Below the pieces are notes generated by a model. It was not told the origin of the DNA, made no database searches, and saw only the letters and a list, made by a program, of their open reading frames with translations. Below, one piece after another: positions 1-6,336 of a stretch of DNA of 9,366 nt. Where the stretch lies: the NCBI GenBank assembly GCA_022572825.1, contig JACZVE010000088.1, forward strand, positions 1 through 9,366, given 5' to 3'. The translations under genes and the position numbers were made by a program. Source of the DNA: SAR324 cluster bacterium. GTDB taxonomy: Bacteria > SAR324 > JACQKK01. How positions within the stretch are numbered: position 1 is the stretch's first letter; each line of letters begins with the position of its first letter.

Positions 1-903
1 GACGATTTTGTCCTCGATGGACGGGCAATAGCGCGGGCCGACGCCCTTAATCGCCCCGCTGTACAGGGCCGACCGGCCCAGGTTGTCCTTGATCACCTGA
101 TGGGTAGCGCCATTGGTGTAGGTGATGAAGCACGACACCTGCGGCAGCTCGACCCGGCTGTCCCAAAAGGAGAACTTGCGGATGGGATCGTCCCCTTTTT
201 GCTCCTCCAACCCCTCCCAGTCGATCGTGTCCCTGTGCAGGCGCGGCACGGTTCCCGTCTTGAGCCGCCCCATGCGCAGCTTGAGATTGCCCAGGGAACC
301 CGGCAGCGCCTTGGCCGGGGGCTCGTCCGCCCGTCCGGCTTCGGTGCGCTGGTCGCCCACGTGGATCAGTCCGTTGAGGAAGGTGCCCGTGGTGATCACC
401 ACGGCACGGGCGCCATAGACCGTCCCGTCCGCGGCGCGCACGCCGGTGACGCGTCCACCCTCGGCCAGCAGCTCCTCGACGGTGGTCTGGAGGAGCGTGA
501 GGCGCTCGGTGCGCTCCAGCACCGAGCGCATGCGGGCGCGGTAGCGCAGCATGTCCGACTGGCAGCGGCTGCCCCACACCGCGGGGCCCTTGGAGCGATT
601 GAGCACGCGGAACTGAATCCCCGTGGCGTCGGCCACCTTGCCCATCTCGCCGCCCAGCGCGTCGATCTCCTTGACCAGGTTGCCCTTGGCCAGGCCACCG
701 ATGGCCGGATTGCAGGGCATGTGCGCCACGGTTTCCAGCGTCATGGTGAGCACGAGGGTTTCCAGGCCCATGCGGGCACTGGCCAGCGCGGCCTCGCAGC
801 CGGAATGCCCGGCCCCGACCACGATCACGTCATAGCTATTTCCGCTCGGTCCCATGGCGCCGTCAGGCGTGTTGCTGCGTGGATCGGTCAAAGTCTTATC
901 CAT
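1..903 (-). CDS. mnmG: tRNA uridine-5-carboxymethylaminomethyl(34) synthesis enzyme MnmG, N-terminal 301 residues (cut by left edge)
   Basis: MnmG (GidA), with MnmE, installs the (carboxymethyl)aminomethyl group on wobble U34 of certain tRNAs, using FAD, NADH and methylene-tetrahydrofolate in the cytoplasm. Visible here are the FAD-binding Rossmann motif VGAGHSGCEA (about residues 29-38), the conserved CNPAIGGLAKG block (from Cys64), the VKEIDALGGEMGK stretch and the GidA signature GPRYCPSIEDK just before the edge. Family members are about 620-630 residues, so roughly half is present. The start at 903 gives a 23-residue lead before YDVIVVG; an internal ATG at 855 would shorten it by 16, and neither has a strong Shine-Dalgarno. 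The usual SKGPAVRA-RAQ segment reads SKGPAVWGSRCQSD here. The gene starts 32 nt after the selenoprotein-like gene on the same strand and is probably cotranscribed with it. The family call is very secure; the start is less so. Confidence 0.95.
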   Translation of the reverse strand, partial: MDKTLTDPRSNTPDGAMGPSGNSYDVIVVGAGHSGCEAALASARMGLETLVLTMTLETVAHMPCNPAIGGLAKGNLVKEIDALGGEMGKVADATGIQFRVLNRSKGPAVWGSRCQSDMLRYRARMRSVLERTERLTLLQTTVEELLAEGGRVTGVRAADGTVYGARAVVITTGTFLNGLIHVGDQRTEAGRADEPPAKALPGSLGNLKLRMGRLKTGTVPRLHRDTIDWEGLEEQKGDDPIRKFSFWDSRVELPQVSCFITYTNGATHQVIKDNLGRSALYSGAIKGVGPRYCPSIEDKIV

Positions 904-935
904 TTTATCACTATGCCACGAGTGCAGCGGGGCTG

Positions 936-1541
936 TCATCGGGCAGGTATGGACGCGCGCTCCGCTTCCACACGGGCGTCGCCGCGCTCCTTGTTCCTGC
1001 GGAAGGCCTCCTCGGCGCGGAGGCCGACGCCGTCCACGATGCGGTTCATGAAGTTGAACAACGCGGTGATGAGGATGACGTCCAGGATGCCCCGGTCATC
1101 GAAGCCCGCCTGATGCAGGCCATCCACGTCCTTTTGGTCGATATTGCCGGGATGGAAATTGAGCTTTTCGGCAAAGGTCAGCATGGCGCGCTCCTGATCG
1201 TCCAGATCGGCCAAACGCCAGTCCCGCTCCATGTGGAAAACGAGGTGATCGTCCCGGGTGGCAACGCGGAGAGCCTCTCCGTGATGCACCATTCAGTAAT
1301 CGCAATCGTTGATGGTGGAGATAAACGTCCCCAGCATTTCCTCGCGCCGCGTTCCCAGCGTGGAGGCGCCGAAGGTGACGGCACTGTTGAGATGCTTCAC
1401 CGCGGCGACGGCTTCCGCATTCAGGCTGATGCCCTTGAAGGGCGGTGGCAAGCGGCCGTTGCGCCAGGCAACGATCCCCTCGTAGACCTCCTTGAGCCGG
1501 CCTTGGGCCTGGTCACGATCGATCATCCCGATGAAGGTCAT
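936..1541 (-). CDS. Predicted selenoprotein: AhpD-like / CMD-family peroxidase-related protein with C-x-x-Sec (TGA read through)
   Basis: This is read as one 201-residue protein, with TGA at 1293-1295 decoded as selenocysteine 83. Residues 1-82 match the first half of the peroxidase-related AhpD/carboxymuconolactone decarboxylase family and end in ..TINDCDY. After the TGA, in the same frame with no base gained or lost, come MVHHGEALR and the rest of the family, including DWR-ADLDDQERAMLTFAEKL and LFNFMNRIVDGVGL, to a TGA stop at 936. Relatives have NxCxYCxxHH, so the TGA sits exactly on the resolving/peroxidatic Cys. The AhpD relay is otherwise present: Glu68 (12 before Cys80), Cys80, Sec83 and His86/His87. 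The start at 1541 has a strong GGAGGAGG six nt upstream. AhpD-type proteins reduce peroxides or disulfide partners through the CxxC pair; the partner here is unknown. AhpD-like selenoproteins are known from metagenomic surveys. The alternative is a TGC/TGT-to-TGA error or a pseudogene, but the hairpin after the TGA argues against it. Confidence 0.87.
1257..1290 (-). promoter_or_regulatory. Putative bacterial SECIS element (hairpin in mRNA just after the TGA)
   Basis: Read as mRNA, the upper stem is CGGAGA (1281-1276) paired perfectly with UCUCCG (1272-1267), closing a GGC loop (1275-1273). The loop begins 18 nt after the UGA, inside the usual bacterial SECIS spacing, and starts with G as SelB-recognised loops do. 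If the A-U closing pair opens, the loop is AGGCU, close to the AGGUCU of the E. coli fdhF element. A lower helix pairs GGUG (1290-1287) with CACC (1260-1257), plus C1286 with G1262 past a single bulged C1261, and is separated from the upper stem by a 4x4 internal loop. It lies within coding sequence, as bacterial SECIS elements do. The fold was made by hand and no energy was computed. Confidence 0.75.
1293..1295 (-). other. In-frame TGA predicted to encode selenocysteine (Sec83)
   Basis: The codon lies between TAC (Tyr82) and ATG (Met84). Both flanking halves are in the same frame and both match one protein family. The position corresponds to the second Cys of the AhpD redox motif. TGA is an ordinary stop elsewhere in the window (it ends the genes at 3553, 4460 and 8784), and Trp is encoded by TGG, so this is not a genome that reassigns TGA wholesale. 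Confidence 0.85.
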
Positions 1542-1547
1542 GGCCTG

Positions 1548-1555
1548 CCTCCTCC
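1548..1555 (-). promoter_or_regulatory. Shine-Dalgarno fixing the start of the selenoprotein gene
   Basis: GGAGGAGG on the minus strand ends six nt before the ATG at 1541. It selects this start over an in-frame ATG further upstream at 1628. No comparable site precedes the ATG that follows the TGA at 1292, which argues against a separate downstream gene. Confidence 0.85.
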
Positions 1556-1767
1556 AGCTAAAAATGCGGCTCGGGCCGGCGCGGACACCTGCCTGCGACC
1601 GCCCGTGCGGAATTCCTGGACGCATCATTTGTACGCGAGCGCGCGGGCCTTGGCAATCGCACCCGGTGACCCACCCATGCGGGCGGATGATCCCGCGTCT
1701 GGCCGTGCAGCATATTCCACTTCGGATTTACGCGGCGGTGCTACACGGTGATTTTACAGTACCGGGG

Positions 1768-1779
1768 TGCCCGCGGGCA
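1768..1779. repeat. Perfect 12-bp palindrome, possible operator
   Basis: TGCCCG followed by its exact reverse complement CGGGCA, midway in the divergent region. Its place between two opposing units would suit a regulator site, but short GC palindromes are common by chance in such DNA and no regulator gene is present here. Confidence 0.25.
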
Positions 1780-1928
1780 TGGGTTATGAGGCCGCGCCGC
1801 CGCGATTCCGCGCCGCATCCTTCGAACCCTCCGCGCAGTCGGGCGCCGTTCGCCCTGCACTTTCCGATTTGCAGCCGTTGGAAAGCGTGTTACGGTTCCA
1901 TCGGCCAAATTTACATTCAAGGCGTCCC

Positions 1929-2696
1929 ATGAATCTGCAGGCAGCGATCGACTCGATCTGGGAGTGCAAGCAGCAGGGAATCTACTACCCACGCGAGTGG
2001 CGCGGCAAATTCGGCGTCGATGACGGATACCGCGTTCAGTTGGGGATCCTGGCCAAACAGATAAAGTCGGGGGAACGCCATGCCGGCTGGAAGGTGGGAC
2101 TGACCGGGAAGGCCATTCAGGCGCAGGTCAACTTTCACGAGCAGGTGTTCGGTTACCTGCTGGAAAGCGGCGAGTTGAAATCCGGCGCCGTCATCGCGTT
2201 CGACGATCTGGTCGCGCCCTCGTTCGAAACCGAGCTGTGCGTGACCATCGGCCAGCCACTGAAGGGGCCCAACGCCACGGCGAAGACGGCGAGAGCGGCC
2301 ATCTGCGGCGTGGCCCCGAGCATCGAGCTGGTGGAAAAGCGCGGCGACTTTGCAGGGGATCCCCCGTTGTCCATGGCCGATAACGTGCAGCAGAAATACT
2401 TCATCACCGGGCCCTTGACCTCGCCGCTAGCCCCGGATGTGGAGTTGCGTGAGACGGCGGTGGAGATATTCATCGATGGAGAATGCCTGCAGCGCGCGGC
2501 CGGGCACGAGGTCATGGGTGGCCCCGAGGCGTCGGTCGCGTGGCTGGCCAACAAGCTTTCCGAGTTCGGGCGCAAGCTTGAGCCGGGCATGCGCGTGATG
2601 ACCGGCTCGCTCACCAAGCAGTTCACTATCGCCCCCGGCGACCTGATTGAAGCCCGCTTTGACCCGTACGGCTCCGTGACGGCCGAGTTCAAGTAG
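1929..2696 (+). CDS. 2-keto-4-pentenoate hydratase family protein (MhpD-like, FAH fold), copy 1
   Basis: 255 residues, typical for MhpD/DmpE/TesE-type hydratases, which add water to 2-hydroxypenta-2,4-dienoate-like 2-oxo acids; some relatives are decarboxylases or hydrolases. Family marks are AGWKVGLTG (Lys55), VFGYLLESG, the metal-binding pair E100-x-E102 in APSFETELC, Glu133 in APSIELVEKR, ADN at 150-152, the loop GHEVMGGPEASVAWLAN, and TGSLTKQFTIAPGD near the end. The ATG at 1929 was chosen because the family alignment begins there; the frame is open 162 nt further upstream but without family content. Only a weak AAGG precedes this ATG. It is the first gene of the plus-strand cluster and is followed by a paralogue of identical length. 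No ring-cleavage dioxygenase, aldolase or semialdehyde enzyme is in the window, so an aromatic meta-cleavage role is not shown. Confidence 0.88.
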   Translation: MNLQAAIDSIWECKQQGIYYPREWRGKFGVDDGYRVQLGILAKQIKSGERHAGWKVGLTGKAIQAQVNFHEQVFGYLLESGELKSGAVIAFDDLVAPSFETELCVTIGQPLKGPNATAKTARAAICGVAPSIELVEKRGDFAGDPPLSMADNVQQKYFITGPLTSPLAPDVELRETAVEIFIDGECLQRAAGHEVMGGPEASVAWLANKLSEFGRKLEPGMRVMTGSLTKQFTIAPGDLIEARFDPYGSVTAEFK

Positions 2697-2769
2697 GGCG
2701 CAGCCGTGCAACAAGGCCGAGGCACGATCGGCGCACGACGCGCCGCGCCCTGGCGCCCATCCCTTCAGC

Positions 2770-2775
2770 GAGGAG
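2770..2775 (+). promoter_or_regulatory. Shine-Dalgarno for the second hydratase gene
   Basis: GAGGAG with ten nt before the ATG at 2786, a slightly long spacing. It supports that start, which is also where the match to the first paralogue begins. Confidence 0.6.
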
Positions 2776-2785
2776 TAAGCTCGAG

Positions 2786-3553
2786 ATGACCCCGCAAGCA
2801 GCGGCGAGAATGATCTGGGATTCGGCCCGGCGGGACGTGTACTACCCCGACGAACTGAGGGGGAAACTGACGCTGGAACAGGGATACCAGACACAGCAGG
2901 CGCTGCTGGCCATGCATCTCAAGGGGAGCGAGGAGCAGGCGGGCTGGAAAATCGGCTTCACCGCGCCCGCCGTGCGTGCGCACTTCAACAGCGACGTCCC
3001 TGTATTCGGCTACCTGCTCGCCAGTCGCGGCTATACCAGCGGGCTGTCCTTCTCCTTCGGCGAGATGATCGCCCCGTCCATCGAGTCGGAGTTGTGCTTT
3101 ACCCTCGCCAAGCCGCTGAAGGGCCCTGGTGTCACGCCAGGGCAGGTGCGCGACGCCCTTGCCGCAGTGGCGCCCGCCTTCGAAATCCTCGAAGCGCGGG
3201 GGGATATGGCAGCCGATCTGCCCCTGGGTATCGCGGACGACGTGCTGCAGTGGGCATGGGTCACCGGGCCGGAGGTGCGGCCCTACCCCAAGGAGCTCGT
3301 GCTGGGCGAGGTGCGCGCCGAAATCACGCGCAGCGGCGTCACGGTGGAGGATGTCCTGGGCAAGGACGTGATCGACAACCAGCACGAGTCCATCGCCTGG
3401 CTGGCCAACGAGCTCGCCAAGCACGGGACCGGGCTGAAGACGGGCCAGCGCATCCTCTCCGGCTCGTTCCACAAACCCATTCCCATCTCCCGCGGCGACC
3501 GCTGGGAGGTCCGCTTTTCCGGTTTGGGCGCTGCGGCGGCCCGCTTCGATTGA
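2786..3553 (+). CDS. 2-keto-4-pentenoate hydratase family protein, copy 2 (diverged tandem paralogue)
   Basis: 255 residues, aligning almost without gaps to the gene just upstream, with by-eye identity well under that of the two dehydrogenases that follow. It keeps RGKL near the N-terminus, AGWKIGFTA (Lys55), VFGYLLAS, E100-x-E102 in APSIESELC, and Glu133 in APAFEILEARGD. It differs at functional places. ADN is ADD (151-152), and the GHEVMGGPEAS loop of copy 1 is replaced by GKDVIDNQHES before the shared WLANEL. The shared metal ligands suggest a working enzyme; the altered loop suggests another substrate or reaction. It begins 89 nt after copy 1, probably in the same transcript. It could be a hydratase, a 4-oxalocrotonate-type decarboxylase or a hydrolase; the sequence does not decide. 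Confidence 0.87.
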   Translation: MTPQAAARMIWDSARRDVYYPDELRGKLTLEQGYQTQQALLAMHLKGSEEQAGWKIGFTAPAVRAHFNSDVPVFGYLLASRGYTSGLSFSFGEMIAPSIESELCFTLAKPLKGPGVTPGQVRDALAAVAPAFEILEARGDMAADLPLGIADDVLQWAWVTGPEVRPYPKELVLGEVRAEITRSGVTVEDVLGKDVIDNQHESIAWLANELAKHGTGLKTGQRILSGSFHKPIPISRGDRWEVRFSGLGAAAARFD

Positions 3554-3707
3554 TCCATGCCCCGCGATAGTGCTAGCGGCCAGCGCACACCGGCGCACTG
3601 CTCGCGCTGGTGCCCGTGGGGTGCTGGCCGGCGGGCATCCGCTGATCGACGGCGCCGGCACGGAGCGCGACCGGCCGCCGCCAGTGCTCCCATCCGGGGA
3701 CGGCAGG

Positions 3708-4460
3708 ATGAATCGGTTCGAGGATCAGGTGGCCATCGTCACCGGCGGCGCGCAGGGCATCGGTTTCGGCATCGCCCGGCGCCTGGGCGCGGAAGGGGCG
3801 GCGGTGGTGCTGTGGGACATCAACGAGCCACTGGGTGCCGAAGCCCAGCAGACGCTGGCCGGCGAAGGCGTCACCGCCCTCGCGCTGGCGGTGGACGTGA
3901 CCCGGCAGGCCGCCGTGGAAGGCGCGGTGAAAACGGTGCTGGAGCGCTTCGGGCGCATCGACGTGCTGGTCACCGCGGCGGGCATCACGGGCCAGACCAA
4001 CATCCAGACCCACCAGGTGGAGCCGGCGGACTTCGAGCAGGTGATGGCGCTCAACGTCAAGGGGATGTTCCTCTCCGTCCGGGCCGTGCTGCCCGCCATG
4101 CTGGAAGCGGATTACGGACGTATCGTGAATATTGCCTCCATCTCCGGCAAGGACGGCAACGCGGGAATGCTGGCCTATTCCACCTCGAAGGCCGCCGTGA
4201 TCGGCATGACCAAGGTGATCGGCAAGGAGTACGCCGAGACCGGCATCACCTGCAACGCCATCGCGCCTGCGGTGGTGCGCACGGCCATGGTCGAATCGCT
4301 GCCCGCGGCGCAGGTGAAGTACATGACGGACAGGATTCCCATGAAGCGCACCGGAGAGATCGAGGAGATCGCCGCGGTGGTGGCCTTCGCGGCCTCGAAG
4401 GAAGCCAGCTTCACCACCGGCTTCACCTTCGACGCCACGGGCGGGCGGGCTGTGTATTGA
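3708..4460 (+). CDS. Short-chain dehydrogenase/reductase (SDR), copy 1
   Basis: 250-residue classical SDR, a cytoplasmic NAD(P)-dependent alcohol/ketone oxidoreductase. The nucleotide-binding motif TGGAQGIG is at 12-19, and Asp37 at the end of the second strand (VVLWD) favours NAD(H) over NADP(H). TAAG is at 89-92. The catalytic tetrad is Asn116, Ser144 (NIASISG), Tyr157 and Lys161 (YSTSK). The C-terminal GFTFDATGGRAVY matches FabG-type SDRs. The ATG at 3708 places the Rossmann motif at the normal distance; the frame is open to about 3570 but that part has no family match and only a weak AGG precedes the ATG. 154 nt separate it from the second hydratase and 14 nt from the next SDR. FabG-like SDRs act on many 3-hydroxy and sugar acids; the context points to a 2-oxo/hydroxy-acid pathway, not fatty-acid synthesis. 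Confidence 0.92.
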   Translation: MNRFEDQVAIVTGGAQGIGFGIARRLGAEGAAVVLWDINEPLGAEAQQTLAGEGVTALALAVDVTRQAAVEGAVKTVLERFGRIDVLVTAAGITGQTNIQTHQVEPADFEQVMALNVKGMFLSVRAVLPAMLEADYGRIVNIASISGKDGNAGMLAYSTSKAAVIGMTKVIGKEYAETGITCNAIAPAVVRTAMVESLPAAQVKYMTDRIPMKRTGEIEEIAAVVAFAASKEASFTTGFTFDATGGRAVY

Positions 4461-4474
4461 GCGGTATTAAGCGC

Positions 4475-5230
4475 ATGAGGCGGTTCGCGGGCCAGGTGGC
4501 CCTCATCACCGGGGGTGCGCGGGGCATCGGTTTCGGCATCGCGCGCAGGTTGAGCGCCGAGGGCGCCGCGCTGGCGCTGCTGGACGTCGCCGGGGAGCGA
4601 CTGGCACGGAGGGGCCGGGAGCTGGCGCGCCGGGACGCCACCGTGCTCACGCTCCCGGTGAACGTCACGGATCGCGAGGCCGTCGAGGAGGCGGTAGGGC
4701 GGGTGGCCGAGCGCTTTGGCCGCATCGACGTGCTGATCACGGCGGCGGGCATCAACGGCAGGACCGATGCGCGCACCCACGAGGTGCTGCCCGCCGACTT
4801 CGACCGCGTGCTGGACGTCAACCTGCGGGGGATGTTTCTCTGTATCCGGGCGGTGCTTCCCGTGATGCTGGCGGCGAATTACGGGCGTATCGTCAATATC
4901 GCCTCCATCTCCGGCAAGGTGGGCAACCTGCGCATGCTGCCCTACTCTACCTCCAAGGCCGCCGTCATCGGGATGACCAAGGTCATCGGCAAGGAGTACG
5001 CCGCAACCGGAATCACCTGCAATGCCATCGCGCCGGCCCTGGTGCGCACGCCCGCCACGGAGCAGGCCCACGGCGAGGCCGGCTTGCGGGAGCTCACCGC
5101 CGCGATCCCCATGCGGCGCCCCGGGGAGATCGAGGAGATCGCCGCCGTGGTGGCCTTTGCGGCCTCGCGGGAGGCCAGCTTCACCACCGGCTTTGTCTTC
5201 GACGCCTCGGGCGGCCGGGCGGTGTATTAG
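4475..5230 (+). CDS. Short-chain dehydrogenase/reductase (SDR), copy 2 (tandem paralogue)
   Basis: 251 residues, clearly a duplicate of the SDR immediately upstream. Over residues 128-192, 56 of 65 positions are identical, and both end in GGRAVY. The same landmarks sit at the same positions: TGGARGIG 12-19, Asp37 (NAD preference), Asn116, Ser144, Tyr157, Lys161. One residue is inserted near 200. That stretch, 193-212, is the substrate-lid region of SDRs and is the most diverged part (PATEQAHGEAGLRELTAA against AMVESLPAAQVKYMTDR), so the two probably act on different substrates or stereoisomers. The start at 4475 lies 14 nt after the previous stop with no clear Shine-Dalgarno, hinting at translational coupling. 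An in-frame opening extends far upstream through the first SDR gene, but only as its overlapping wrong frame. Confidence 0.92.
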   Translation: MRRFAGQVALITGGARGIGFGIARRLSAEGAALALLDVAGERLARRGRELARRDATVLTLPVNVTDREAVEEAVGRVAERFGRIDVLITAAGINGRTDARTHEVLPADFDRVLDVNLRGMFLCIRAVLPVMLAANYGRIVNIASISGKVGNLRMLPYSTSKAAVIGMTKVIGKEYAATGITCNAIAPALVRTPATEQAHGEAGLRELTAAIPMRRPGEIEEIAAVVAFAASREASFTTGFVFDASGGRAVY

Positions 5231-5243
5231 GCGAGGATCGGCT

Positions 5244-6305
5244 ATGCCCACCTTCACACCTGACCAGCTCCGCTCCCTGGCGTCGCAATGCCTGCAGGCG
5301 GCCGCAGTGCCGGAAGAAGACGCGGTGCTGACGGCCCGCCTGCTGGTGGAGGCCAACCTGACCGGCCACGACACCCACGGCGTGCGCCAGGTGCCCCGCT
5401 ACGTGGAATTGATCCGCGACGAGGCCATCGTGCCTGGAGCGCCGGTGACGGTGCTGCGCGAGACCCCCACCACCGCCGTGCTGGACGGCCACCACGGCCT
5501 GGGCTTCGTGGGGGCCACGCGGGCCACCGAGTTGGCCATCGCCAAATGCCGGGAAACCCGGCTTAGTGCGGTGGGCGTGCGCAACCTGAATCACGTGGGG
5601 CGGGTGGGCGCCTACCCGGAGATGGTGGCCGCGGCCGGGCTGGTGGGTCTGGTGTACGTCAACGCGCAGGCGCGGGGAATCCTCGTGAAGCCCCACGGCG
5701 GGCTGGCCCCGCGCATGGGCACCAACCCCATGGGGGCGGGCTTCCCCAACCCCAAGGGCTGGCCGATCCTGCTCGACTTCGCCACCTCGGCCGTGGCCGG
5801 CAACAAGATCCGCCAGGCCCACACCCGCGGCCAACCCACCGGGGAGGGCTGGATCGTCCGCAAGGACGGCACTCCGACGACCAATCCCGAGGACTTTCTG
5901 GAGGGGCTGGCCATGATGCTGCCCCTGGGCGGGGCGCAGGGGCACAAGGGATACGCGCTGTCGGTGATGGTGGATCTCCTCTCCGGCGTGCTGGCCGGGG
6001 CCGGCACCGCCCTGGCACCGGCGAAGGATCTCAACAACGGCACCTTCGTGATCTGCATCGACCCGGAAGCGTTCGTGGAGCGGGCCCGGTACGACAGGGA
6101 CGTGGAGGCGCTCGTCGATTACCTGCACGCCACCCCCACCGCCCCCGGCGACCCGCCCGTGATGCTGCCCGGCGAGTACGAGGCCAAGCACCGCGCCGCC
6201 CGGCTGGAGGCGGGCATCGAGCTGGAGCCAACCGTGTGGCAGGACCTCTCCGCCTGTGCCCGGCAGCTGGGTGTGGCGCTGCCGCAGCCGCGGGATGCAT
6301 CGTAA
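5244..6305 (+). CDS. Ldh_2-family (malate/L-lactate/ureidoglycolate-type) NAD(P)-dependent dehydrogenase
   Basis: 353 residues, the usual length for this non-Rossmann dehydrogenase family, which interconverts 2-hydroxy acids and 2-oxo acids, or cyclic imino acids in DpkA-like members. Visible are GHDTHGVRQVPRYV (family histidine His45), HVGRVGAYPE, MGTNPMGAGFPNPKG, LDFATSAVAGNKI, GEGWIVRKDGTPTTNPEDF, and GGAQGHKGYALSVMVDLLSG. AGGA six nt before the ATG at 5244 supports the start. It follows the second SDR by 13 nt and precedes the flavoprotein by 31 nt, so it is almost certainly in one transcript with them. Possible substrates include malate, lactate, ureidoglycolate, diketogulonate and pyrroline/piperideine carboxylate; the sequence alone does not choose. 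With a demethylase next door, an imino-acid or 2-hydroxy-acid intermediate is reasonable but inferred. Confidence 0.9.
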   Translation: MPTFTPDQLRSLASQCLQAAAVPEEDAVLTARLLVEANLTGHDTHGVRQVPRYVELIRDEAIVPGAPVTVLRETPTTAVLDGHHGLGFVGATRATELAIAKCRETRLSAVGVRNLNHVGRVGAYPEMVAAAGLVGLVYVNAQARGILVKPHGGLAPRMGTNPMGAGFPNPKGWPILLDFATSAVAGNKIRQAHTRGQPTGEGWIVRKDGTPTTNPEDFLEGLAMMLPLGGAQGHKGYALSVMVDLLSGVLAGAGTALAPAKDLNNGTFVICIDPEAFVERARYDRDVEALVDYLHATPTAPGDPPVMLPGEYEAKHRAARLEAGIELEPTVWQDLSACARQLGVALPQPRDAS

Positions 6306-6336
6306 CCGTTCAGGAATCTCCCGATAGGAACCGCCC

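Larger units (their letters stand above)
1542..1928. other. Divergent intergenic region between the selenoprotein-mnmG unit and the catabolic operon
   Basis: No convincing gene lies in these 387 bases. They should hold the promoters for both directions, but no strong sigma-70 pair is visible. On the plus strand, TTGCAG (1869-1874) and TACGGT (1891-1896) are 16 nt apart and match the consensus weakly. On the minus strand, a TAAAAT lies in the reverse of 1750-1758 without a good -35. Open frames running into the neighbours have no family-like content. Confidence 0.6.

Noticed and set aside
936..938. Second selenocysteine at the terminal TGA of the same gene
   Set aside because: The family ends here, no redox motif surrounds the codon and reading on would run into the mnmG start without family sequence.
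1293..1295. Nonsense mutation, pseudogene or sequencing error at the TGA
   Set aside because: Cannot be fully excluded, but the TGA falls exactly on the catalytic Cys, both sides are intact, and a SECIS-like hairpin follows; a random stop would not be expected at that one codon.
936..1628. Two separate small genes (936-1292 and 1293-1628) on the minus strand
   Set aside because: They abut exactly in one frame, each is only half of the same family, the second has no ribosome binding site, and the catalytic motif straddles the junction.
1929..3553. Calling the hydratases mhpD/dmpE of aromatic meta-cleavage
   Set aside because: No extradiol dioxygenase, aldolase or semialdehyde dehydrogenase is in the window, and the family has several reactions.
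3557..4474. Long in-frame extension upstream of the second SDR
   Set aside because: It is the wrong reading frame of the first SDR gene, with low-complexity Arg/Gly-rich translation; the SDR family start is at 4475.
3708..5230. Calling the SDRs fabG of fatty-acid synthesis
   Set aside because: There is no acpP, fabD or fabH nearby, Asp37 indicates NAD rather than NADP use, and the context is catabolic.
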